A stretch of 42,844 nucleotides of DNA from Bacteroidota bacterium (GTDB taxonomy: Bacteria > Bacteroidota > Bacteroidia > Chitinophagales > Chitinophagaceae), in assembly GCA_005884665.1 (NCBI GenBank), contig VBAT01000034.1, forward strand, positions 1-42,844, read 5' to 3'. Below are positions 9,806-18,516 of this stretch, piece by piece. A model generated the notes under the pieces. That model was given only the letters and a program-made list of their open reading frames with translations. It was not told the origin of the DNA and searched no databases. How positions within the stretch are numbered: position 1 is the stretch's first letter; every line of letters begins with the position of its first letter. The position numbers were made by a program, and so were the translations under genes.

Positions 9806-9813
9806 CAAACCTA
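9806..9813 (-). promoter_or_regulatory. Candidate Bacteroidota promoter -7 element (TAGGTTTG)
   Basis: On the minus strand TAGGTTTG fits the Bacteroidota consensus TAnnTTTG, about 49 nt before the ATG of the 758-aa gene. A TTTG lies 12 nt upstream, which is shorter than the usual 17-23 nt for a -33 box, so only the -7 element is well supported. Confidence 0.45.
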
Positions 9814-9931
9814 ATTGATTATTATCAAAACGTTTTCCTTCATTTTTAAAGAAGTTTGCAGGAATCACCACGGATAATTACGATGCCGTCTATTACAACG
9901 ATGCAAAATGAGAATATTGAGGTTCCGGTGT

Positions 9932-9964
9932 AAAAAAAACGCCCCGACCTGGCGGAGCGTTTTA
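9932..9964 (-). terminator. Intrinsic terminator after the first 394-aa T9SS protein gene
   Basis: AAAACGC (9936-9942) pairs with GCGTTTT (9957-9963), with a further CCG/CGG stem inside and an ACCTGG loop. On the minus strand it is followed by a run of eight T, about 20 nt beyond the stop at 9983. The opposite side also has A/T, so some activity in both directions is possible. Confidence 0.88.
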
Positions 9965-9982
9965 CGAATAGGTCAAATTGTA

Positions 9983-11167
9983 TTACTCTTTATTGAATAG
10001 TGCCGTTGCTGTTTCGCAATCTGATGATTGACATAACAACTTGACAAGGTAGCGACCAGTTGCCAGTTTGGTAATGTCTACCGGTATTGTGTTTGATCCC
10101 AATCCTACTGATTCTACTTTCTGCATAACAGTCTTACCATTTATGTCTGTTACCAGCACTGTTATCTTTCCAGCCTGTGGCGCTTCGATCATCAGCTTCA
10201 CTTCTGTTCTTGCAGGGTTGGGGAATACGCCGCTGATACTTAGTGAAGTCGGTTTTTCTCCGACAATCACGATTATATTACTCAATTTATTCCTACCGTC
10301 TATATCTATTTGTTTTAACTGGTAATATTGTCTTCTGCTGGCAGCGGGACTAATATCATCAAAATTGTAGTTCAACTCAGCGGTGCTGTTGCCGTCATTG
10401 GCTAGTGAATTCACAAAGCCGATGGCTGTATAATTAATTCCATCCCTTGAACGTTGTACTTCAAATCCACGGTTATTCTGTTCGCCTGCAGTTTTCCAGT
10501 TCAATGTATTCTTACTGCCATTTTTGTATCCGCTTAAATTAAGAAGATTTACTGGGAGGGCTAAAAACGCTACAGCTGTTAAGTCATTCTGAGTAGCAAC
10601 ATCCAAATGGGAAAAAGTAGGTGAGCCGACTACAGAGGTCAGAAATGCGTTATTAGTTTGGTCTACGACCTTCAGCCTGTTATGCTGGGCAAGGGTCCTG
10701 TCGACTGCCGATGATGTCTGAATCTTAAAAGTAAAAGCATATGACCACGTCCCTGCTGCAAGTGCGCTTACACTTACTGATGTAGTATTTAAAACTATGG
10801 CTACATAATAAAATTGAGGATCGCCGATATCAGTTATCGCTTGAGGAAGCATCACGGTAGGAGAAGATGAGCCATAAATAGCTGAGTTAGCCTGGACTAT
10901 ACTAACCACATCATCGGTTGCAAAATCATTGACTGGCAACTCCAGATATACTACAAACTGGTCGCCAGTAGGTGTAGGCGTATATGTCAAGCCTCCTGGT
11001 TTAACTCGCAAAGAAACCGCAACATAAGCTCCTGAACCCCCATTGCTGCCATTTGCCCCGTTATTAAAAAGACCTATATCTATATTGTCCGGGTGAGGAC
11101 CAGGCGTCTGGCCAAACGAAAACATTCCGTTTACCAGCACAATCAGTATTGAAATTGCTTTCTTCAT
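9983..11167 (-). CDS. Small T9SS type A protein, partner of dockerin-like gene (copy A, 394 aa)
   Basis: The start at 11167 is chosen because it opens a clear signal peptide (MKKAISILIVLVNGMFSFG); the frame extends 57 nt further upstream into the preceding gene. An unrecognised beta-rich domain (about 20-200) begins QTPGPHPDNIDIGLFNNGANG. An FN3-like domain (about 205-305, WKTAGEQNNRGFEVQRS) follows. The T9SS type A domain (about 308-394) has VFPNPARTEVKLMI, IPVDITKLATGRYLVKL and a terminal C-x4-C. It starts 19 nt after the stop of the 603-aa gene, so the two are almost certainly cotranscribed. It is a close paralog of the gene at 13267-14451. The N-terminal domain occupies the place where a cohesin-like binding domain might be expected, but no family was recognised. 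Confidence 0.85.
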   Translation of the reverse strand: MKKAISILIVLVNGMFSFGQTPGPHPDNIDIGLFNNGANGSNGGSGAYVAVSLRVKPGGLTYTPTPTGDQFVVYLELPVNDFATDDVVSIVQANSAIYGSSSPTVMLPQAITDIGDPQFYYVAIVLNTTSVSVSALAAGTWSYAFTFKIQTSSAVDRTLAQHNRLKVVDQTNNAFLTSVVGSPTFSHLDVATQNDLTAVAFLALPVNLLNLSGYKNGSKNTLNWKTAGEQNNRGFEVQRSRDGINYTAIGFVNSLANDGNSTAELNYNFDDISPAASRRQYYQLKQIDIDGRNKLSNIIVIVGEKPTSLSISGVFPNPARTEVKLMIEAPQAGKITVLVTDINGKTVMQKVESVGLGSNTIPVDITKLATGRYLVKLLCQSSDCETATALFNKE

Positions 11168-11186
11168 AACTCGTACAGTTAATTTT

Positions 11187-12998
11187 TTATTTGTGTTCTT
11201 TACGGGTCGCATTAGGAACTCCATTCAATGGTATACCTAACATAAAAGAGGCATCGGATGGAACTGGGGGAATACCGAGGGCAGTTACCCTCATTTTTCT
11301 ATCCATATTAATATCCCCGATAGTATAACCTGAAATGGTACCGTTTGGATTTCCGCTCAGAATAATTCCAAGCATGTAAGACACATCGGACGGGATCGGC
11401 GGAATACCTTGTGCTATTACCCTGACATACGAATCGAGATTCGCATTGCCGGCCCACATCAAAAAGGCGCTTCCATTCTGAGCCATTGCCGCGTTGGTCA
11501 AAATCGTTCCATCCTGGAATGCCTGCGCTTGCCCGGTAGTAAAATAATACTGCAAGGGAACAGCGTTATCAGCCAGCGCTAGCGGGGCGGCAGTTCTGAT
11601 AGTAAGATGATTCCTATGACTAATTAAAATATTATAGTTTCCATCGGCGTCAATAGGAAGTGACAATGGAGATACCCCATCGAGATCAACAATATCCCCG
11701 TCCCGCTGCAGCAATGCTGCCCGTGTCTGTAGTTTTATGGAGGGTGTTGTAGGATCTAGAGTAGAGACATATACCCAATCAACTATCGCGTCATTTCCTG
11801 TTACACTAAAAATGGACGGATTGATCGTTTCATTTACAGTTCCCGATCCGTCATAAATACCCACTCTTGCAAATTTTGGATCAAGAGCTGTATTATACGG
11901 TTGAGTTGTGGGAATTACTGGGTCTATCGCGCCCGTAGACGGATCATCACGTAATAAATCATTCATCAACCCAGTACTAGCATTGTAAGCCCCCTGCAAA
12001 AACACTTTAAGATTCATCTTTGCAGTGTTTACCCTTTCCAGGTCGGCGATTGCAAATACACCTGTTGATGTTATACCGGTACGCGTTCGAAGAAATGGAT
12101 TTGAGCCAGATGCGGCTATCACATTACTTGCTGGGAGGTCCCAGTCAAGCAGAGTATTGTATCGGGCAATTCCTGATTTAAGGCGATTAAAGCCGGCTGG
12201 CTCATCGGTTCCAACCCATTGTCCCGTCAGGGTTAAATTCGATCCATTTGCTATGCCTTCATTTACAACCCAGCTATTGTTGACAAAATGGGTAGTAACA
12301 ACGCTTCCTGATGTGCCATTTGCCTGGACGTTCTGCTGGCAGCGTACTGAGATGTCATCAGGAGTACCGCTGTTAGATATGGTAAGAGGATTAAACTCCG
12401 TGGCACTGAAACCGACCGGGTAAACAAATGCGGTTGTTGCGAGATTAGTTCTCACAACGGCTCCTGCGCCATTTGTAACAACAAATTGGTTATTGTCGGG
12501 ATTTTGAAATGTAGCGACCGAATCCATGGTGATTGCCTGGTCACCAAGGACCAGTTGATTGTTATCGTTTTCGAAGCTAAAACCTCCTTTGACAAGCATA
12601 GCATCGGATAAACTGGCAGTAGCCCCGACACCCTTCGCCAGGTTCACGTTCAGGTAAGTTGAGCCTACTCCGCTTTTTATGCTATCCGTATTGGTATTGC
12701 CGATCAGTCTCAGGTTGATGTTCTTAAAGGAATTACCGTAATTGACAAATTTGGTGCTGGCTTCATATAGGCTACCCACGGCGTTATTTGATAAGGTCCC
12801 CCCCACCTCGTTCCTGAGTTCTCCATCCGATGACACGGTCCCTGAATTCTGGATGGTTCCTTTGTTCACAATGCTACCGCTGCATTTTATTGTTGCACCG
12901 CTCTGAACGGTAATGGTAGCACCATTATTGATGAGTTGACAATGAGCGATGATCCCTGTAAATAATGCTGGCAAAAAAACAAATAAGCAGCGTTTCAT
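11187..12998 (-). CDS. Secreted protein with C-terminal two-loop dockerin-like module, no T9SS domain (603 aa)
   Basis: A signal peptide (MKRCLFVFLPALFTGIIAHC) is followed by short solenoid-like repeats (about 22-90: INNGATITVQSGATIKCSG) and a beta-rich middle (about 95-320). From about 328 comes a module common in Bacteroidota exoproteins: MNLKVFLQGAYNASTGLM, AIVDWVYVSTL, RDGDIVDLDGVSPLS, SHRNHLTIRT. The module ends with two Ca-loop-like repeats, GNANLDSYVRV (517-527) and GDINMDRKMRV (561-571), each followed by GIPPxPSDxSxMLG. The protein stops at NATRKEHK and has no T9SS sorting domain, although it has an export signal. Its downstream neighbour, 19 nt away, supplies a sorted protein. Calcium binding is inferred; the twelfth loop position is not acidic. 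Confidence 0.83.
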   Translation of the reverse strand: MKRCLFVFLPALFTGIIAHCQLINNGATITVQSGATIKCSGSIVNKGTIQNSGTVSSDGELRNEVGGTLSNNAVGSLYEASTKFVNYGNSFKNINLRLIGNTNTDSIKSGVGSTYLNVNLAKGVGATASLSDAMLVKGGFSFENDNNQLVLGDQAITMDSVATFQNPDNNQFVVTNGAGAVVRTNLATTAFVYPVGFSATEFNPLTISNSGTPDDISVRCQQNVQANGTSGSVVTTHFVNNSWVVNEGIANGSNLTLTGQWVGTDEPAGFNRLKSGIARYNTLLDWDLPASNVIAASGSNPFLRTRTGITSTGVFAIADLERVNTAKMNLKVFLQGAYNASTGLMNDLLRDDPSTGAIDPVIPTTQPYNTALDPKFARVGIYDGSGTVNETINPSIFSVTGNDAIVDWVYVSTLDPTTPSIKLQTRAALLQRDGDIVDLDGVSPLSLPIDADGNYNILISHRNHLTIRTAAPLALADNAVPLQYYFTTGQAQAFQDGTILTNAAMAQNGSAFLMWAGNANLDSYVRVIAQGIPPIPSDVSYMLGIILSGNPNGTISGYTIGDINMDRKMRVTALGIPPVPSDASFMLGIPLNGVPNATRKEHK

Positions 12999-13196
12999 GG
13001 TAAATAAGTTGAACCGTTAATAATTGGCTTAAAAATACAAACAAAGCCATCTTATGCTGTTTCCATTGAGTAACCGGCACGGGCAGTTTATTAAGCGGAC
13101 GGATAATTTTAAAAACAATAGCGATCGATCAAATTAAAGTTACGATTAACGCTTGACCCCGAGCTCCCCTTTTTGGGGGAATATCTCCAGCCTAAT

Positions 13197-13243
13197 AAAA
13201 AGATCCGCTCGGCTGCCGGTTTCACGGCAGCATCGGGCGGATC
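13197..13243 (-). terminator. Intrinsic terminator after the second 394-aa T9SS protein gene
   Basis: GATCCGC (13202-13208) pairs with GCGGATC (13237-13243), with an inner CTGCCG/CGGCAG stem. On the minus strand it is followed by TTTTTATTA, about 25 nt past the stop at 13267. A second, shorter hairpin (TCCCC-TTTTT-GGGGGA, 13165-13180) lies just beyond. Confidence 0.85.
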
Positions 13244-13266
13244 AGTTGAATTATTTATATTCTTTC

Positions 13267-14451
13267 TTATTGCTTATTGAATGTCGCTCCAGTTGTCTCA
13301 CAGTCTGAAGATTGGCATTTCAACTTCACAAGGTAACGGCCGGTTGCCAGTTTGGTGATGTCTACCGGTATTGTATTTGAGCCCAGGCCCAGCGATTCAG
13401 TTTTCTGGATGACGGTGTTGCCATTCATATCCGTTACTATGACTGTAACGTTATCCGCCTGAGGCGCATCGACCATCACTTTCACATTTGTTCTTGCCGG
13501 GTTAGGAAACAGCCCACTAATGCTTAAAGTGGTCGGTTTGTCACCAGTAATTACCACTGTGTTGCTCAATTTATTGTTGCCATCGAAATCAGATTGCTTC
13601 AATCGGTAATATTGCCTTTTGCCGGCAGCAGGGTCATTATCATCAAACTTGTAACTTAACACAGTGCTGCTATTGCCCCCGTTTGCCAGAGAATTTACAA
13701 ATCCTACTGCAGAATAGTTCGTTCCATCAGTAGAACGCTGTACTTCAAATCCAAGATTGTTCTGTTCGCTTGCAGTTTTCCAGTTTAATGTATTCTTGCT
13801 GCCGTTTTTGTATCCGCTTAAATTAACAAGGCTTGCTGGAAGAGTTAACAAACTTCCGGCAGTTAAATCGTTTTGGGTAAGCACATCCAAATGTGAAAAA
13901 GTGGGCGATCCGACTACAGAAGTCAGAAAAGCGTTATTGTTTTGATCTACTACCCGAATTCTATTATGCTGGGCAAGTGTCCTGTCTACTGCTCCTGATG
14001 TCTGAACCTTAAAAGTAAAGGCATATGACCATGTTCCTGCAGCCAGGGAACTTAAGTTCATTGATGTAACATTTAAAACTATTGCTGCATAGTAGAATTG
14101 AGGATCACCAATGTCACTTACCGCTTGTGGAAGCATTACCGTGGGGGAAGCTGAGCCATAAAGAGCAGAGTTGCCTTGCACAATACTAATTACATCATCG
14201 GTTGCAAAATCGGTGACTGGTAACATCACGTACACGACAAACTGGTCCGCTGCAGGTGCAGCTGTATAAGTCAAACCGCCGGATTTAACCCTTAACGACA
14301 CAGCAACATAAGCTCCCGAACTCGGATTGCTGCCATTCGCTCCATTGTTAAAGAGGCCTAAATCTATATTGTCGGGATGAGGGCCTGGCGTCTGGCCATA
14401 AGATATTAATCCGGTCGCCAGTACGATCAAAATTAAAAACGCTTTCTTCAT
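13267..14451 (-). CDS. Small T9SS type A protein, partner of dockerin-like gene (copy B, 394 aa)
   Basis: Close paralog of copy A along its whole 394 residues. It starts at 14451 with signal peptide MKKAFLILIVLATGLISYG. The N-terminal unknown beta-rich domain opens QTPGPHPDNIDLGLFNNGANG. The FN3-like domain contains WKTASEQNNLGFEVQRS, and the T9SS domain contains LFPNPARTNVKVMV and IPVDITKLATGRYLVKL, then a C-x4-C near the end as in copy A. The frame runs 60 nt further upstream into the previous gene, but the signal peptide fixes the start. It begins 22 nt after the stop of the 1227-aa gene and ends before a strong terminator, so the pair forms one unit. Differences from copy A are mostly substitutions, many at third positions. 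Confidence 0.85.
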   Translation of the reverse strand: MKKAFLILIVLATGLISYGQTPGPHPDNIDLGLFNNGANGSNPSSGAYVAVSLRVKSGGLTYTAAPAADQFVVYVMLPVTDFATDDVISIVQGNSALYGSASPTVMLPQAVSDIGDPQFYYAAIVLNVTSMNLSSLAAGTWSYAFTFKVQTSGAVDRTLAQHNRIRVVDQNNNAFLTSVVGSPTFSHLDVLTQNDLTAGSLLTLPASLVNLSGYKNGSKNTLNWKTASEQNNLGFEVQRSTDGTNYSAVGFVNSLANGGNSSTVLSYKFDDNDPAAGKRQYYRLKQSDFDGNNKLSNTVVITGDKPTTLSISGLFPNPARTNVKVMVDAPQADNVTVIVTDMNGNTVIQKTESLGLGSNTIPVDITKLATGRYLVKLKCQSSDCETTGATFNKQ

Positions 14452-14473
14452 AAACTTTACTTTTATTGGTTGA

Positions 14474-17400
14474 TTATTTATGTTCTTTTCGAGTGGCGTT
14501 AGGAACTCCATTCAATGGTATACCTAACATGAAAGATGCATCAGATGGAATTGGCGGTATGCCAAGAGCAGTTACTCTTGTCCGTCCATCCATATTCATG
14601 TCGCCTACAGAATAACCGTTAAGAGTTGTATTGGGATTCCCTCCTAAAAGAATTCCGAGCATATATGATACATCCGATGGAATTGGCGGTATACCCTGTG
14701 CTGTAACCCTGACAAAAAGATCAAGGTTGGCGTTACCGCCCCACATTAAAAAGTTGCTTCCATTCTGAGCCATCGCCGCATTCGTTACGATCGACGCGTC
14801 CTGGAATGCCTGGGACTGTCCAGTAGTAAAATTGTATAAGGCTGGGGTCGGGTTACTTCCAAGTGATCCATCCAGCAATTGTGTTGTTGCGGTTCGAATA
14901 CCCAAATGGTTGCGATGACGAACTGTTATATAGTAGTTGCCGTTTGCAATGCCCCGGAAAGTTACACTCGATACCCCGTCAAGGTCTACAATCGAACCAT
15001 TCTCCAATATGAACGCTGCGCGGGTTGCTATTGGGGCAGCAGGTGGTGGTGCACTTCTGAGTTCTAGCAATACCCAGTCAACAATATCAGTCGTGGCGAC
15101 AGTTGAAGTAAATATTGACGGCGAAACGCTCTCAGTGCCATTATAACCAAGATTACCGTAAGCAACTGTATTAAATGGCTGATTAATAGCCTGGGCTCTC
15201 AGTATATCTCTCCAAGCGGTAGTTACATCTTTATGACGCGATAAAGCTCCATCATAAGCTCCCTGTAAGAACGTTTTCAATGTAACCGGGGTTTTGCTTG
15301 TATGTAAATAGAAATTAGATAATTCAGGTGTAGACACTCGTATCCAGTGAACAAGGCCGTCAGCCGATGTGCCATTCCCCGCCTGCGCGAGATAGGAACT
15401 GGTACCGGTAGCCAGTGTAAAATCGCTTTCACAGGTGGAACTCGTTTGACGGGTTACACCCAAATTTCCAATGGTCGTACCCGGATCTGCGACCTGCAGT
15501 GCCTGGAGTTCAGTGTGCAGGAAGAAGAACTGGGTTTCCACGTTGGTAGCAAAAGGATTGTTGATGCTGAAATTCCTGTCAAGATATTTTTGACCTGAAG
15601 TGATATCGGTTCTTACAGTCCCGGGGTTGATGTTTTGAGATACTGTATAAAAGCTTACATCTGTCCCTGCCTGGCTTCGCACAAGTGCAATCAGTTTACT
15701 GTTTATATCCAGTAGCGGCTGCCAACCGGTATAAGTTGAATTCCCGTTCGACTGAGGTGCCTGGTAAAGGCTGGAACAATCGTTGCTGGTGGCCAGCATG
15801 TTGAAATTAAGCTCATCAACGGAAATACAGAATGTGCCTCTTGGCGTGGAATTGCTGAACCTGTCTACCGCAACATAATATGTTTGACCCGCCTGGAGTC
15901 CTGTAGCATATACCACCGACATAAATCCAAAACCATTTGCTGAACCGCCATCATCATCACAGGAGATAATACTGAATGTCGAATAGTTATAGAACAAGCC
16001 GATCTTAGAATCGTCGAATGTATTACCTGCATCCAAGTCGGTACTGATGCGTACAGCACCGCTTGCAGGAGCGGTAAACTTGTACCAGATAGGACTTACG
16101 GAAGTTCCAGAGCAAGAAGGGAAAGGTTCGGGAATAGACTTTGTAGAACGCTCATTCGTCTCGGTAGCACCGGTACATCCAGCGCCAACTGTTAAAACAC
16201 GAGCACCCGGGGCATCATCATTTATGAGGAAAGTTGAGACAATTGTATTGTCGCTGTAGGTAGATCCTCCACAAACTGTGCGCACATAGATATCATAAAG
16301 CTGACCGGTCAAACCAGTCAATGCAATGGGAGATGCAGTGCCCGTTACGATCGTTCCGCCTATACCAGGTGTAGCACCAGTACCAGGAGTAAAGCCCGGG
16401 GCACCATATTCCACAACGAAATTATTCCCGGCAGATGTAAAGCTGACCGATGCAGAACTGGGACCGGTAGCTGTTATGGTTACAGCTGAGGGTTCAGGGC
16501 AGGCAGGTGAAAGGTCTACACTTATATCATCTATATAAAGATCGAACTGGTTGGCAAAGGAAATATCATGAAAGCCTATGTAATAAACACCTGTTGTTGA
16601 AGGTGTGAAATCGATTATGGTCTGGATATAATTTTCATTGGTCAGCGCTGTATTGCTGAAGATCGCCGCGTTTGTCATGGCCGCAGCATTGTTGTCCGTG
16701 CCGTATTTGACCTCGAGACCTTCGGGGAAGGTTTCACCAGCTACGCGATACCAGAATCTCAGGCGATAACTTGTTCCGCCCGTAAGATTGAGCGGTGCTG
16801 TGTAGAACCAGTCATTACCTCCGACAAATTCATTAAACTGGTAAGTCAATGCATTCGGAGCAGATCTTGGCGCGGTAGTCTGGGTTGTCCAGCCTGTACC
16901 TCCATTGAGATCTTCTTTCTTTGTGCACGATGGAAGCGCCGGGAATGTTACACCATCAAAATTTTCCACGTAAGGAACAGATAAAGCATTACAGGCCGTG
17001 GTGAATGTCGTCGAAATTGAATTGGCGCTGTACGAGGGTCCTGAACATACCTGGCGCACATATACATCATAAGTTGTAGAAGCTGTTAACCCGGATAAAG
17101 CAATGGGTGAAGAGATACCTGTCGCGATAGTGCCACCAGCGCCGGGAGTTCCACCGGTGCCCGGGGTAAAACCGGGAGGACCATATTCAGCAACGAAATT
17201 ATTTCCCGTAGCCGAAAAGCTTACCGATGCGGTCGTTGCAGCAATAGAACCGACGCTTAACCCAAAAGGATAGGGACAGGCCGGCGTGAGATCAACACTG
17301 ATGTCATCAAGATACAGGAAGGCTTTTGCGGCTGCTGAATTACAGTGAAAACCGATATAGTATTCGCCGGAAGAAGCAGGTGTAAAATCAACCACAGCTT

Positions 17401-18157
17401 CCAGGAATGGATCGGCAAGGCTATTATTAATGTTGGGATTAGAAAACAGGCTACCGAGTGTCATTGCGGAAGCAGCGCTTTGGTTACCATATTTTACCTC
17501 GATTGATTCTGTGAACAGCGGGCCATCTGAAGCTTTATACCTGAACCGTAACCGGTAGGATGTTCCGCCAGTAAGGTTGAGGCCGCGGGTAAAGAACCAG
17601 TCATCAGCAGCTACCGTATTATTAAAATTATAGCGAATGCTTTTTGTGCCGGATGTCGCCGTTTCCGAAGGACTTGCTGAAGTATTCTCAAAACCCGTCC
17701 AGGTAGTGTTGCCATTTATATCCTCAAGCGAATTACAGAGCGGAACTGCGGGAGCGGAAAGCGATTCGAAATCCTCGGTGTATGGAATATTCGCAGGCGC
17801 ACAGGCCGCTGTAAAATTTACTACTGTTGAATTGTCGCTGTACACCGGTCCTGTACAGACCTGCCGCACATATACATCATAGCTCGCCGAGTTAGTGAGA
17901 CCCGTGATTGAAATGGGAGATGCCGCGCCGGTTACTACTGAACTGCTGCCTGAACCGGCAGAGGCACCCACGCCTGGCGTGAATCCTGATAAACCGTATT
18001 CGACAATAAAACTTGTACCTGAGCCGCCATCGAACTTGATGGATGACGTATTGCTGGTGGTGTTGTGTGCTGTAACGGAAACAGGAACATCACACTGGCT
18101 ATTCGCCGAAGCAGCAAACACGATACTCACAAAAGTCAGCAGGTAGATCCTCTTCAT
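14474..18157 (-). CDS. Large adhesin-like protein: FN3 and choice-of-anchor repeats, PPC-like domain, dockerin-like module (1227 aa)
   Basis: A signal peptide (MKRIYLLTFVSIVFAASANS) is followed by three FN3-like domains, marked by EYGLSGFTPG (53-62), EYGPPGFTPG (324-333) and EYGAPGFTPG (583-592). These alternate with two jelly-roll domains of the choice-of-anchor J type (about 121-292 and 393-553; DDWFFTRGLNLTGGTSYRLRF, FTPxxxGxYYIGFH, LDDISVDL). A PPC-like domain covers about 645-782 (WYKFTAPASGAVRIST). A poorly known region precedes the dockerin-like module (about 958-1227) with loops GNANLDLFVRV (1141-1151) and GDMNMDGRTRV (1185-1195). There is no T9SS domain; it ends NATRKEHK. The partner gene follows after 22 nt. 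From the PPC-like domain onward it is colinear with the 2078-aa protein. Confidence 0.86.
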   Translation of the reverse strand: MKRIYLLTFVSIVFAASANSQCDVPVSVTAHNTTSNTSSIKFDGGSGTSFIVEYGLSGFTPGVGASAGSGSSSVVTGAASPISITGLTNSASYDVYVRQVCTGPVYSDNSTVVNFTAACAPANIPYTEDFESLSAPAVPLCNSLEDINGNTTWTGFENTSASPSETATSGTKSIRYNFNNTVAADDWFFTRGLNLTGGTSYRLRFRYKASDGPLFTESIEVKYGNQSAASAMTLGSLFSNPNINNSLADPFLEAVVDFTPASSGEYYIGFHCNSAAAKAFLYLDDISVDLTPACPYPFGLSVGSIAATTASVSFSATGNNFVAEYGPPGFTPGTGGTPGAGGTIATGISSPIALSGLTASTTYDVYVRQVCSGPSYSANSISTTFTTACNALSVPYVENFDGVTFPALPSCTKKEDLNGGTGWTTQTTAPRSAPNALTYQFNEFVGGNDWFYTAPLNLTGGTSYRLRFWYRVAGETFPEGLEVKYGTDNNAAAMTNAAIFSNTALTNENYIQTIIDFTPSTTGVYYIGFHDISFANQFDLYIDDISVDLSPACPEPSAVTITATGPSSASVSFTSAGNNFVVEYGAPGFTPGTGATPGIGGTIVTGTASPIALTGLTGQLYDIYVRTVCGGSTYSDNTIVSTFLINDDAPGARVLTVGAGCTGATETNERSTKSIPEPFPSCSGTSVSPIWYKFTAPASGAVRISTDLDAGNTFDDSKIGLFYNYSTFSIISCDDDGGSANGFGFMSVVYATGLQAGQTYYVAVDRFSNSTPRGTFCISVDELNFNMLATSNDCSSLYQAPQSNGNSTYTGWQPLLDINSKLIALVRSQAGTDVSFYTVSQNINPGTVRTDITSGQKYLDRNFSINNPFATNVETQFFFLHTELQALQVADPGTTIGNLGVTRQTSSTCESDFTLATGTSSYLAQAGNGTSADGLVHWIRVSTPELSNFYLHTSKTPVTLKTFLQGAYDGALSRHKDVTTAWRDILRAQAINQPFNTVAYGNLGYNGTESVSPSIFTSTVATTDIVDWVLLELRSAPPPAAPIATRAAFILENGSIVDLDGVSSVTFRGIANGNYYITVRHRNHLGIRTATTQLLDGSLGSNPTPALYNFTTGQSQAFQDASIVTNAAMAQNGSNFLMWGGNANLDLFVRVTAQGIPPIPSDVSYMLGILLGGNPNTTLNGYSVGDMNMDGRTRVTALGIPPIPSDASFMLGIPLNGVPNATRKEHK

Positions 18158-18516
18158 AAATCAGTTTTGAGTTAGAGTACTTATTAGATTTATCCGGGGG
18201 ATTCTCAAGGGATTGATGGACGTCTATCATTGTGCGTATCGTAAAGAAACGGTAACGGTCCAATGAATAGCTATAACTCAACAGAGAAGCGCTTGCTTCT
18301 GGGGTTTGGTTTAACTAAAAATAGAAGGATTTTAGTGGTTTAGCGCGGACGTGGAAGATGTTCCGGGTGACCGGTTTGGGGGCCAAGATAAGTACAAATG
18401 TGCGGTCATGCAAGCTTTTGCGTGGAAAAAGCTAACTGTCAACCTCCGAAACTTTTAATCCTGAAGAGATTATATCTAAATGCTCAATATCAGCATATTA
18501 TACTTTCCTCCACATT
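18158..18516. other. Spacer between the 2078-aa and 1227-aa genes
   Basis: This 359-nt stretch has no credible coding frame. It holds the upstream region of the 1227-aa gene and a perfect small inverted repeat AGAAGC-gctt-GCTTCT (18285-18300) with no T run. Unlike the two downstream dockerin-like genes, the 2078-aa gene is not followed by a small T9SS partner here, and no remnant of one is seen. Confidence 0.55.
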
